This document shows, in pieces, positions 25,365 through 33,494 of a stretch of 51,694 nucleotides of DNA. The stretch covers positions 1-51,694 of the forward strand of contig CAMDDO010000010.1 in NCBI GenBank assembly GCA_945892755.1. The letters are read 5' to 3'. Every line of letters starts with the position of its first letter. Within the stretch, counting starts at the first letter, position 1. The notes under the pieces were generated by a model that did no database searches, was not told where the DNA came from, and was given only the letters and a program-made list of their open reading frames with translations. Made by a program: the position numbers and the translations under genes. The DNA is from Rhizobium sp. Q54. GTDB taxonomy: Bacteria > Pseudomonadota > Alphaproteobacteria > UBA828.

Positions 25365-26726
25365 CTACTCCTTGGCCGCGCTAAAGCTGGGTAGGAAGAC
25401 CTGCTCCAACCAACGCGTGTTGAACTGGTTCGCAACGAAATCGGGATGTCTGATCAACGTCGCCTGAAAGCCGAGATTGGTCATGATGCCGTCGATCTGA
25501 AACGCGCTCAGCGCATCGGCCGCGCGGCGCAAAGCGTCGACACGATCCGTGCCGTGGACGATCAGCTTGCCGATCATCGAATCATAGAATGGGGGCACGA
25601 GGTAGCCGGCGCGGCAATGGCTGTCGAGCCGGAAACCGGCTCCTTCGGGCGGTCGCCACGCGGTGATGCGGCCCGGCGAAGGCAGAAAATTTTTCGCCGG
25701 GTTCTCGGCGTTGACGCGCAGCTCGATCGCATGCCCCGTCACGCGGATATCAGATTGCCTGAGGGACAGTCCTTCGCCTGCTGCGACGCGCAATTGGAGT
25801 TGCACCAGATCGTGGCCGGTAACCGCCTCACTCACCGGGTGCTCGACCTGGATGCGGGCATTGACCTCGATGAAATAAAACTCCTCGCGGTCGACGTCAT
25901 AGAGAAACTCGACCGTGCCGGCATTGCGATAATTGATACGACTGGTCAGTTTAATGGCCGCCTCGTGCAACGCGGTGCGCGCATGCGCCGGCAATATCAC
26001 GGCCGGTGCCTCCTCGGCCACCTTCTGATAGCGGCGCTGCGCCGAGCAATCACGCTCGCCGAAATGCAGCACGGTGCCTTTGCCGTCACCCATCACTTGA
26101 ACTTCGACATGGCGCGCATTGCCGACATAACGCTCCATATAGAGAGTGCCATCGCCAAACGCGTTGCGCGCCTCTTCAGAGGCGCGTTCAAAGCGGGCCT
26201 CGATCTCGTCCGGTCCTGGCGCCACGAACATGCCGCGCCCGCCGCCACCGGCCGAGGCCTTCATCACCACCGGATAGCCGACGTCCTCGGCCGCCGCTTT
26301 GGCATTGGCCACGCTTACGATGTGATTGGTGCCGGGAACGAGCGGCACGCCGGCTTCCTCGGCAAGCTTGCGTGCTGAAATCTTGTCGCCGACCCGCTCA
26401 ATGGAGTCCGCACTCGGCCCGACGAAGGCGAGGCCGCTCTCCTCGCAAAGTCGGGCAAACGGGGCACGCTCGGACAAAAAGCCATAGCCGGGATGCAACG
26501 CATCGCAACCGGTCGCGCGAGCGGCATGGACGATCGCGGCCATGTTCAAATAGCTGTCGCGCGCGGCGGGCGGGCCGAGCACGACCGTGCGATCGGCCAT
26601 CTCGGCACCCATGGTCTCGCGATCCGCGGTCGAGATGCCGAGCACGGTTTCGAGACCGAGCGCCTGCGCGGCGCGAATAATCCGCACCGCGATCTCACCC
26701 CGGTTCGCGATGAAAAGGCGTTTCAT
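25365..26726 (-). CDS. Biotin carboxylase subunit
   Basis: ATP-grasp enzyme that carboxylates biotin on BCCP with bicarbonate and ATP. The 453-residue protein has the N-terminal FIANRGEIAVRIIRA, the glycine-rich ATP loop KASAGGGGRGM, the RDCSAQRRYQKV(A)EEAP segment and FIEVNARIQVEHPVSEAVTG with the catalytic Glu and Arg. The length equals AccC. It lies 14 nt after the BCCP gene and 5 nt before the carboxyltransferase-like gene. Because the partner carboxyltransferase is of pyruvate-carboxylase type rather than AccA/AccD, this is not the housekeeping acetyl-CoA carboxylase; the symbol accC is therefore not applied. Confidence 0.93.
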   Translation of the reverse strand: MKRLFIANRGEIAVRIIRAAQALGLETVLGISTADRETMGAEMADRTVVLGPPAARDSYLNMAAIVHAARATGCDALHPGYGFLSERAPFARLCEESGLAFVGPSADSIERVGDKISARKLAEEAGVPLVPGTNHIVSVANAKAAAEDVGYPVVMKASAGGGGRGMFVAPGPDEIEARFERASEEARNAFGDGTLYMERYVGNARHVEVQVMGDGKGTVLHFGERDCSAQRRYQKVAEEAPAVILPAHARTALHEAAIKLTSRINYRNAGTVEFLYDVDREEFYFIEVNARIQVEHPVSEAVTGHDLVQLQLRVAAGEGLSLRQSDIRVTGHAIELRVNAENPAKNFLPSPGRITAWRPPEGAGFRLDSHCRAGYLVPPFYDSMIGKLIVHGTDRVDALRRAADALSAFQIDGIMTNLGFQATLIRHPDFVANQFNTRWLEQVFLPSFSAAKE

Positions 26727-26740
26727 GTTCGGCGCCGCCG

Positions 26741-27232
26741 CTAAGCCACCGGTTCGATGTAAAACAAGGGCGCGTCGTATTCGACCATCCTGCCATCCTC
26801 GACGCAGATCCGCGCGATACGGCCGGCAATTCCAGCCTTGACCGGCGTAAACAGCTTCATCACCTCGATCAGGCAGATCTCCGTATCGGCGGTGATCGTT
26901 TGACCGACCTCGACATAGGGGGCGGCCCCCGGTTTCGGCGCGCGGTAAAACGTGCCGAGATTGGGCGCGCGAACCGCGACCCAGCCCGCCGGCACGGCTT
27001 CGCTCGGAGCGAGTGGTGGTGCGGGCGATGGGGTCATGGCGGCAGTCGATGCCGGCGTCACCGCACGCGGCGCGGCATCGATCGCTCCGCGTTGGTTGCT
27101 GATGCGATAGGGCGTATTCGGGTCTTTCGAGAGCACGACCGAGAGACCCTCGGCCTCGACACTGATCTCCCGCCAGTTCGATTGCTCGAACAGACGGATC
27201 AATGCTTCGACGTCATTGAATTTCTGATTCAC
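26741..27232 (-). CDS. Biotin carboxyl carrier protein (AccB-like)
   Basis: Carries biotin between the carboxylase and carboxyltransferase. The 163-residue protein has an AccB-like N-terminal segment (about 1-45), a Pro/Ala-rich flexible linker (about 52-85) and a C-terminal biotinyl domain with EVMKL, the biotinylated residue being Lys126. The canonical AMKM has become VMKL, a tolerated variant. The thumb-like APxLGTFYRAP motif of AccB is present. The gene overlaps the end of the upstream dikinase-like gene by four bases (27229-27232), tying carboxylation to the phosphoryl-transfer genes. Confidence 0.93.
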   Translation of the reverse strand: MNQKFNDVEALIRLFEQSNWREISVEAEGLSVVLSKDPNTPYRISNQRGAIDAAPRAVTPASTAAMTPSPAPPLAPSEAVPAGWVAVRAPNLGTFYRAPKPGAAPYVEVGQTITADTEICLIEVMKLFTPVKAGIAGRIARICVEDGRMVEYDAPLFYIEPVA

Positions 27233-29007
27233 GATACAGGTTCCTCGGCCGACGCTCGCTCCGAGACTGCCGCGCAGGCCGCGAGCAAGGCCGGCAAGAC
27301 CGGTGAAATCACGATGAATTCGAGACCGGCCCTGATTGCCGCCGCGATGCCCGCGTCGCTTGCCAGCGCGCGTCCCTTCGCGCCGTCATGGCCGATGACG
27401 AGCCGTGACATCATTTCGGGCTCCTCGCCCCTCGGCAGATGATCGAGGTCGGCGATCTTGGCGCCGGCCGGCGCCTGGCTCGGTTCATAAACCTTGAACG
27501 GCGCGCGCGGCGCGGCCCAGGCGGCAAGCTGCATCAGCGCCGGATCGTCGCGTTCTTCGGGCTCGACGACCGCCAGCGCGCCGTCATAGACGCAGCCCGC
27601 GCCGCCATCGACGGTGACCGTGCGATCGCCAAACGCGCCGAGCACCGCCGGCCCGCAGCCGACGACGCAAGGAAGCCCGAGCGCGCGGCTCACGACCGCC
27701 GCGTGGCAGGTCGCGCCGCCCTCAGCGGTGACGATCGCCTTGGCCGCGATCATGCCGTGGACATCTTCCGGACTCGTGGTCGGACGAACCAGCACCACCG
27801 CGCGGCCCTCGCGCGCGGCCGCCTCCGCCGCATCGGCGTCATTGACCACGGCACCGACGCCGACACCCGGGCAGGCGCCCTCGCCGCGCGCCAATACGGT
27901 CGCGCGCGCCGCTTCGCCCTGGCGGAGACGCGGACGCAAAATACTGCGAACCTGATCGGCGTTCACCCGACCAAGCGCGGTTACCTCATCGATGCGGCCT
28001 TCTCTGACGAACTCGACGGCGAGCGCGACCGCGGCTTCAGGCGCACGCTTTGCTGCGCGCGATTGCAGAAGATAGAGCTTGCCGCGTTCGACGGTGAACT
28101 CAATGTCCTGCACGTCGCGTTCGGCATCTTCCAACAGGCGCGCCGCGCGCAAAAGTTCGTCATGGATCGCTGGGTGCTTCTTGGCGAGCGCCGAAAGGGG
28201 CTCAGGCGTGCGGGTCCCCGAGACCACATCTTCGCCCTGGGCGCGCGCGAGATATTCGCCATAGGGAACCGGATCGCCGGTCAGCGGATTACGGCTGAAC
28301 AACACGCCCGTGCCGCTATCATCGCTCAAATTGCCGAAGATCATCGCCTGCACGGTCACCGCCGTGCCGGACTCGTGGGCGATGCCATGATGTTCGCGAT
28401 AGCGCTTCGCGCGCCTTGAGTTCCAAGACTCAAACACAGCGCGCACCGTCGCCACTAATTGGGCCTCCGGATCGTTTGGCACATCGCCGGCGCCCTGCTC
28501 TTTGATCTTGGCGCGCCACGCGGTGACACCGGCAGCAGGCTCAAGTTCGACCAATGTCGCTTTCAGCACGATGCGCGCGAACATCTCGAGGAAGCGGCGA
28601 TGGCTATCACGCGCGAAGCCGGCATCGCCGCTCTCCGCCGCAAGCGCCGCCTCGGTCGCGTCATTCAGCCCAAGATTGAGTACGGTATCCATCATGCCCG
28701 GCATGCTGATCGCGGCACCCGAACGCACCGAGACGAGCAACGGCCTCGGGCCGCGGCCGAAAATTCGACCAGTCGCCGTCTCAAGCACCGCGATGCCGGC
28801 GGCGAGTTCGCCGATGAGGCTTCGAGGCAAATTACCGTCGGCGAGAAAGGCACGGCACGCCTCGGTCGTGACCACGAAAGCCGGCGGCACGGCGAGCCCC
28901 ATCGCGCTCATGCGGGCCAAGCTCCACGCCTTGCCGCCGATCAAACCGCGCGGCGGCAGATCGCCGCCATCGATGAAAAGCGTGTGGGGGCCGAGCGCGC
29001 GCGCCAT
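27229..29007 (-). CDS. Pyruvate phosphate dikinase-like protein lacking the PEP/pyruvate barrel
   Basis: Full PPDK has about 870-900 residues: an ATP-grasp domain, a swivelling phosphohistidine domain and a C-terminal PEP/pyruvate barrel. This 592-residue protein has the first two only. The nucleotide-binding part includes SVRSGAAISMPGMMDT (93-108) and the catalytic region VLFSRNPLTGDP; the swivel His is His435 in GGATCHAAVVSRALG. After about residue 480 there is a 110-residue tail of no recognised family instead of the barrel. It can presumably move phosphate from ATP to His435, but the acceptor must be handled by another protein, possibly the products at 31103 or 32676. Phenylphosphate synthase and rifampin phosphotransferase are precedents for such rebuilt dikinases. 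Confidence 0.87.
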   Translation of the reverse strand: MARALGPHTLFIDGGDLPPRGLIGGKAWSLARMSAMGLAVPPAFVVTTEACRAFLADGNLPRSLIGELAAGIAVLETATGRIFGRGPRPLLVSVRSGAAISMPGMMDTVLNLGLNDATEAALAAESGDAGFARDSHRRFLEMFARIVLKATLVELEPAAGVTAWRAKIKEQGAGDVPNDPEAQLVATVRAVFESWNSRRAKRYREHHGIAHESGTAVTVQAMIFGNLSDDSGTGVLFSRNPLTGDPVPYGEYLARAQGEDVVSGTRTPEPLSALAKKHPAIHDELLRAARLLEDAERDVQDIEFTVERGKLYLLQSRAAKRAPEAAVALAVEFVREGRIDEVTALGRVNADQVRSILRPRLRQGEAARATVLARGEGACPGVGVGAVVNDADAAEAAAREGRAVVLVRPTTSPEDVHGMIAAKAIVTAEGGATCHAAVVSRALGLPCVVGCGPAVLGAFGDRTVTVDGGAGCVYDGALAVVEPEERDDPALMQLAAWAAPRAPFKVYEPSQAPAGAKIADLDHLPRGEEPEMMSRLVIGHDGAKGRALASDAGIAAAIRAGLEFIVISPVLPALLAACAAVSERASAEEPVS

Positions 29008-29014
29008 GATGGGC

Positions 29015-29617
29015 CTAATCGTCGCGCTCGCGCCCGAGGACGCGCAACAGATCCTCGTGCAGCTCGAACCAGAGCGTGTGATAGGATTCGATCTTGGCGC
29101 CCGAGACCCATTCGATCTCGCCGTCCTCGGCCTTTTCGAGCGCCGTCAATAGCTTTCGGCCATAGACCGCGAGCCGGGGTACGCCAAGGCACAGCGCCTC
29201 CAGCACCATTTCAGCCTGTTCGTGCAGGATCCCCAAACGATCGATGATCGCCTCGTCATGCGCCTTGTTGGCATGGTCGTTCGGCACGCGTTGGCCGGCG
29301 AACTCCACGGTTTGCCAATCGGTGATCAATTGCTTCAGCGCCCGGTTGACCACTTCGAAGCGCTCATAGGCCGCGACAAAGTCCTTGTTCGCGCGCTGAT
29401 CGGCATAGACCCGCGAATATTCGCCATCGAGCGCCATGCGCGCGGCCGGCGTCAGCATATAGGCGCCAGCAGTCTCGATCGCGCGGCCCTCGCCGACGGC
29501 TTGGCTAAGCAATGATTTCACACGCGCGGGATCGAGGCCCATCAGACCCGCCACGGCTTCCGCGCCGCCATGTTTCTTGATGGCAAGGCCGTGCAGCGCG
29601 AGGTGCATGTCGCTCAC
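29015..29617 (-). CDS. Uncharacterised winged-helix-like protein of the dikinase/carboxylase operon
   Basis: No named family was recognised. The 200-residue protein begins with a helix-turn-helix/winged-helix-like unit (about 5-65: LHGLAIKKHG, GLDPARVKSLLSQAVGEG, AYMLTPAARMAL) and continues as a mostly helical region rich in acidic residues and aromatic positions (about 70-195). There is no signal peptide or membrane segment. It sits 7 nt before the dikinase-like gene and 3 nt after the acyl-CoA synthetase gene, so it is an integral operon member. It could be a regulator, or an enzyme subunit that borrows a winged helix as a protein-interaction domain; the close coupling favours the latter. 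Confidence 0.8.
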   Translation of the reverse strand: MSDMHLALHGLAIKKHGGAEAVAGLMGLDPARVKSLLSQAVGEGRAIETAGAYMLTPAARMALDGEYSRVYADQRANKDFVAAYERFEVVNRALKQLITDWQTVEFAGQRVPNDHANKAHDEAIIDRLGILHEQAEMVLEALCLGVPRLAVYGRKLLTALEKAEDGEIEWVSGAKIESYHTLWFELHEDLLRVLGRERDD

Positions 29618-29620
29618 CGC

Positions 29621-31099
29621 TCAACCCGCCGCGCGCTTCGGCTTTTCGCGCGCGATGATTTGATCGCGCACTTCGCGACGGAGGATTTTGCCGGCCGCGC
29701 TCTTAGGCAGCGTGGGCCAAATCTCGAGTCCCTTCGGGCATTTGTAATTGGCGAGTTTGTCGCGACAAATGGCGAGCGTCGCCTCTTGATCGAGGTCCGC
29801 GCGCCCCGCGACCACGGCGAAGACGCGATCGCCCCATTTCTCATCAGGCAGGCCGATGACCGCCGCTTCGACCACACCCTCGCAACCGAGCAACACGTCC
29901 TCGACTTCGCGCGGATAGACGTTATAGCCGCCTGATATCAACATGTCGTTCTTGCGATCGAGGATGTAGAAGAAGCCGTCCTTATCCATCGTTCCGACAT
30001 CGCCGGTGTGCAACCACCCTTTGCGAAACGCGGCGTCGGTCGCCTCCGGGCGGTTCCAATAGCGCGCCATGAGCTGCGGCCCGCGCACCACGATTTCGCC
30101 CTTTTCGCCCGGCAGCAGCGGCTTGTCGTCGTCGTCAAAGATCGCGACCTCGGCCAAGAAGAACGGCCGGCCGCAGCTGCCGATGCGGTCATGATCCTCG
30201 GGCTTCAGGCAGGTGATCACCATGGGCGATTCGGCTTGACCATAGGTCTGCGCGAAGACGCGGCCGAAGCGCGCCATGGCGCGTTCGAGGAGCGCGGGCG
30301 CGATCGGCGAGGCGCCATAGGAAATGCTCTTCAGCGAGAGTTTGGCGCTCGCCAGCGACGGCTCTTCCATGATCATCGCGAGCATGGTCGGCACGAGAAA
30401 AGTGTGCGTCGCGCGCTCGTCTCCGGCCAGCGCGATAAAGCTCGCGGGATCGAATTTCGCCATGATCACCGAGCGCACGCCCCTGACGATCGCCGGCAAT
30501 ACGAACGCGCCACTGGCATGAGCGATCGGCGCGGCGTGCAAGAACGTGTCGCCTTCCGTCATGTCGGGCACGAGATCGACCAGGAACGCCGAAAGCTCGG
30601 CGAGCTCGCCCCGCGTTGTCAAGGTGACCGCCTTCGGTTTGCCGGTTGTGCCGCCCGTATAGCCAAGCCGCAGCGGTTCATCGAGCGCGCGGTCAACGCG
30701 GCAGGGTGTGGCGTCGCCCTGCGCCATCATCGCAGCCAAACGCTCGGGCCCGATCACCATTTGAGCCTCGGCGCTACCCTCGACGCCGTGGATCAGCGCC
30801 CGTGTTCCGCTATCCGCAATCTTGTAAACATGATCGGCCGCGGTCTCGCGCAAATTGAGAGGCACGCGCACAAGACCCGCTTTGGCGAGCGCGTAATAGG
30901 CTACCAAACAATCAATCCCGTTCGGCAATAGCACGCCAACCCGCTCACCTAGCACGAGACCCGCGGCCAGCAACGCATTGCCCAACCGATCGGTCGCCTG
31001 ATCGAAGCCCTTGAAGCTCATCACGCGCGGGCCTTCGACGAACGCCGGGGCGTCGCCGTACATCACGCCACCGCGGCGAATCAGTTCACCGATCTGCAT
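29621..31099 (-). CDS. AMP-forming acyl-CoA synthetase/ligase
   Basis: Activates a carboxylic acid to its CoA thioester through an acyl-adenylate. The 492-residue protein has the P-loop-like YTGGTTGKPKAV (near 150), the YGQAESP motif, the hinge-containing TGDVGTMDKDGFFYILDRKNDMLISGG and the catalytic lysine region PKSAAGKILRREV. It lies three bases after the 520-residue orphan gene and three before the winged-helix gene. In the inferred route it would activate the carboxylated product (for example a beta-keto acid) for the thiolase at the end of the operon. Acid specificity cannot be read from sequence. Confidence 0.92.
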   Translation of the reverse strand: MQIGELIRRGGVMYGDAPAFVEGPRVMSFKGFDQATDRLGNALLAAGLVLGERVGVLLPNGIDCLVAYYALAKAGLVRVPLNLRETAADHVYKIADSGTRALIHGVEGSAEAQMVIGPERLAAMMAQGDATPCRVDRALDEPLRLGYTGGTTGKPKAVTLTTRGELAELSAFLVDLVPDMTEGDTFLHAAPIAHASGAFVLPAIVRGVRSVIMAKFDPASFIALAGDERATHTFLVPTMLAMIMEEPSLASAKLSLKSISYGASPIAPALLERAMARFGRVFAQTYGQAESPMVITCLKPEDHDRIGSCGRPFFLAEVAIFDDDDKPLLPGEKGEIVVRGPQLMARYWNRPEATDAAFRKGWLHTGDVGTMDKDGFFYILDRKNDMLISGGYNVYPREVEDVLLGCEGVVEAAVIGLPDEKWGDRVFAVVAGRADLDQEATLAICRDKLANYKCPKGLEIWPTLPKSAAGKILRREVRDQIIAREKPKRAAG

Positions 31100-31102
31100 G
31101 GC

Positions 31103-32665
31103 TCAGGACTTGTCCGCCAGCGCTTCGACATCGGCCCGGCTCAGGCCCGCGCCCTTGCCCTTCAACTTCCGCGAGAGTAGCTGCTCGTTTTCATAGAGAG
31201 CGCGCGCCGCCGGCGTGCCGGCGTTGTATTTGAGCCAAGCATCGTCGAGAAAGCGGTTTTCCGTGGCGCAGCCCTTCGGCGTAAAGCCGCGCGACAGCCG
31301 ATTGTATTCCGCAAGCGGAAGCACGCCCCGACTGGTCCGATAGCGATCTTCCTTCTTCGGCAGGCAGGTTGAGCCCGGATAGACCGGCCCAGACGTCGTC
31401 GTGTAGTCATCGCCGCTTAGGATCGAATAGGGGACCGGCGAAAACATGCGGAGCGGCGAATTATTGTGCTGCATCATCGTGTAGTCATGGGCGCGCTGGC
31501 TTGGCAGCGAGACATAACCAACCAGCTCGGCCAACACGTCGCGCGCATATTCGTCGTTCAGGAGCGGACGGAAGCGCTGCGCGCGCTCGTCGATCAGCAT
31601 CCAGTCTTCATATTCATAGGTGCCAGCAACGTGCGCGATGTCCTTGAAGATGCCGAAATACATCAGGGCGCCGGCATCCATCATCTGATCGCGCGTCCAA
31701 GACGCGACGCGCTTCCAGAGCTTATTGGTCGCCTCCTTGGCGATCGCCGCGAGCTCGTTATAGGTGCGGGTCAGTTCGGCCCTGGAACCCATGCCGACCG
31801 GGATGAAGCCCTCGGTCAGCGGATCGGAGGTGTAGAGACCGACGCCCACGATGTGCTCGGCGCGAAAATCCGGCTTTGATTCGAAGCTGCCCCAATCGTC
31901 CATCAAATAGAAATGGCAGTCCTTCACCATCATCGGCACGGTCAGATTATTGTAGGGCATGTCGGCGCCGACGCCATCGAGCCAGGGCAGATCGTTTTCC
32001 GCGAGATCCATGAAATCGCGCACGATCATCTCGCGCTTGTCGTCGATCTTATAGGGCCCGGTATTGCACAGGCTGATGCGGCTCTCGCACGAAATCAAAA
32101 AGCCATATTGCGAGACGGTCGCCATGAAGTTCGCCGCAGCCATATGGAGCTCATCGCCCGCCTCGCAGCGGTACATATCGGCATGGAACACCTGCAGCCG
32201 CCGCTCGGGCAGCACTTGCGCGCGGTGGCCGAATTCCTTGTTGGTGATGTGGCCGTCATTCCGGTGCCAGGACAATTGGAAGCGCTTCCAGAAATCCAGC
32301 ACATAGATAACATCCTCAACCGCGTCCTGGGGGCGCAGCAGGCCCATATTGATCAGCCACTCACGGCCGAGAAAATAGAAGCCCAAGAGGCCCCAGCTCA
32401 TCGGCGGGTTGTTGATCTTGATGCCCATATTGCGCGCGCGATCGCCGATCTCCTCGGCGGACAGGCGTGTTTCAACTTTCCTGAGCAGCGAGGGATAACG
32501 ATAAAAGGCGTTGAGATAGGACAACATCATATAAGCCGGCACGGGGAAGAGTTTGGACTCCTGCACCGTGCGGGTAACGCAAAGCCAATAGCTCTCGTCC
32601 GTGAAGACCTGGAGAAGATTGTTGGTCTCCAAAAGCTGCGGATAGGTGATGTTGCGTGCGCTCAT
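31103..32665 (-). CDS. Conserved-looking 520-residue protein of unknown family
   Basis: I do not recognise this protein. It is 520 residues, soluble in appearance (no signal peptide or long hydrophobic segment), rich in Tyr, Trp, Met, His and Asn, and has a good coding pattern throughout. Several short segments look like active-site or ligand loops: SWHRNDGHITNKEFGHR (about 131-147), QVFHADMYRCEAGDELHMAAANFM (about 158-182) and AHDYTMMQHNNSP. It sits 10 nt after the phosphohistidine-domain gene and 3 nt before the acyl-CoA synthetase gene. One inference is that it supplies the substrate-binding part missing from the dikinase-like protein. An unrelated enzyme or scaffold role cannot be excluded. 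Confidence 0.85.
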   Translation of the reverse strand: MSARNITYPQLLETNNLLQVFTDESYWLCVTRTVQESKLFPVPAYMMLSYLNAFYRYPSLLRKVETRLSAEEIGDRARNMGIKINNPPMSWGLLGFYFLGREWLINMGLLRPQDAVEDVIYVLDFWKRFQLSWHRNDGHITNKEFGHRAQVLPERRLQVFHADMYRCEAGDELHMAAANFMATVSQYGFLISCESRISLCNTGPYKIDDKREMIVRDFMDLAENDLPWLDGVGADMPYNNLTVPMMVKDCHFYLMDDWGSFESKPDFRAEHIVGVGLYTSDPLTEGFIPVGMGSRAELTRTYNELAAIAKEATNKLWKRVASWTRDQMMDAGALMYFGIFKDIAHVAGTYEYEDWMLIDERAQRFRPLLNDEYARDVLAELVGYVSLPSQRAHDYTMMQHNNSPLRMFSPVPYSILSGDDYTTTSGPVYPGSTCLPKKEDRYRTSRGVLPLAEYNRLSRGFTPKGCATENRFLDDAWLKYNAGTPAARALYENEQLLSRKLKGKGAGLSRADVEALADKS

Positions 32666-32675
32666 CGTCTTGTCC

Positions 32676-33425
32676 TCAGCCCCGCTTCTCGTGCTTCCAG
32701 ATATTCGCGGTCATGTCTTTGCCGGTCTGATAGGCTTCGGCGGTCTTGGCAGCGGCGGACGACTCAAGCTCGACCGTATCGCCCTCCTTGATGCCTTTGA
32801 TCTTCGAGTTCATCAGACAGGGAATGCCGTATTCGCGCGCCAGAATGCCGAGATGCGAGCGGGTCGAGCCACCCATGCAGATCACGCCCTTGAAATGTTC
32901 GAGGATCGGCGCGGTCAAAGTGCCACCCGAATCATCGATGATCGCGATGGTCTCGGGCGGAACGCCCTTGGTCAGATAATCCATCACTGCCGCGCTGGTG
33001 CGCACATAGCGCGCGATGCCGATCGTGTTGGCTGCGTGTTGGACCACATTGTCGCCAATGCCCTGCAACGCCCGCCCCTTGGCATCAGCCGGCGCGGTCG
33101 GCGCATCGGGGTGCTCGAAGGAATAGTCCTTGGCCGCCTCGCCGAGGCCCGGCACCGGCTTATAGGCTTCGGGCCGCTCTTGGACCGAGATGATCGCCGA
33201 ATAGTCGAAGCGATGGCCGGCCTTGAGCAGCTTCGCCTCGATCGCCTTCATGTCATCGGCGGTAATGAGGGTCAGGCTCTTGTCGAACACGAAGCTCGGC
33301 CAATCACCGCCGGCTTGGTCGAGCCGTTTGCGCACCAGATCCTTGATCGCCGAATGATAGGCCTCGACGGTCGGGAACTTTGCCCGGTCGCCGTATTTGT
33401 CGTTGTCGACATAGAGTTTGGCCAT
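32676..33425 (-). CDS. Stand-alone PEP-utilising-enzyme mobile (phosphohistidine) domain protein
   Basis: About 249 residues. The C-terminal half is the swivelling phosphohistidine domain of PEP synthase/PPDK, with the phospho-accepting histidine in GGSTRSHLGILAREYGIPCL (His191 in this numbering) and the closing strand GDTVELESS. The N-terminal half (about 1-120) is not a recognised nucleotide-binding domain. With the dikinase-like protein at 27229 there are thus two phosphohistidine domains in one operon, suggesting phosphate relay or a split enzyme. ATGs at 33440, 33431 and 33425 are all in frame; 33425 is preferred because GGGG is well placed before it. It is the first gene of the nine-gene operon. 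Confidence 0.85.
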   Translation of the reverse strand: MAKLYVDNDKYGDRAKFPTVEAYHSAIKDLVRKRLDQAGGDWPSFVFDKSLTLITADDMKAIEAKLLKAGHRFDYSAIISVQERPEAYKPVPGLGEAAKDYSFEHPDAPTAPADAKGRALQGIGDNVVQHAANTIGIARYVRTSAAVMDYLTKGVPPETIAIIDDSGGTLTAPILEHFKGVICMGGSTRSHLGILAREYGIPCLMNSKIKGIKEGDTVELESSAAAKTAEAYQTGKDMTANIWKHEKRG

Positions 33426-33455
33426 GCCCATACCCCACATTCCGCAGCCAAAAGG

Positions 33456-33470
33456 TGCGGGCCGCCCGCA
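33456..33470. promoter_or_regulatory. 15-bp palindrome between the -35 element and the start of the dikinase/carboxylase operon
   Basis: TGCGGGC-C-GCCCGCA is a perfect palindrome immediately downstream, in transcription order, of the TTGACA at 33475-33480. That is a typical repressor-operator position. GC-rich DNA makes such repeats more likely by chance, so confidence is moderate. Confidence 0.4.
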
Positions 33471-33474
33471 TCCC

Positions 33475-33480
33475 TGTCAA
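33475..33480 (-). promoter_or_regulatory. Candidate -35 element (TTGACA) of the dikinase/carboxylase operon
   Basis: Read on the minus strand this hexamer is a perfect TTGACA, 50 nt before the start codon at 33425. No good -10 hexamer lies 16-18 nt further on (CACCTT at 17 nt is weak), as is common for regulated alphaproteobacterial promoters. It lies between the two palindromes. Confidence 0.4.
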
Positions 33481-33494
33481 TCGATGTCTAGCAC

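Noticed and set aside
25365-27232. Housekeeping acetyl-CoA carboxylase accB-accC locus
   Set aside because: The pair is embedded in a catabolic operon with a pyruvate-carboxylase-type carboxyltransferase, not next to the neighbours typical of accBC such as aroQ.
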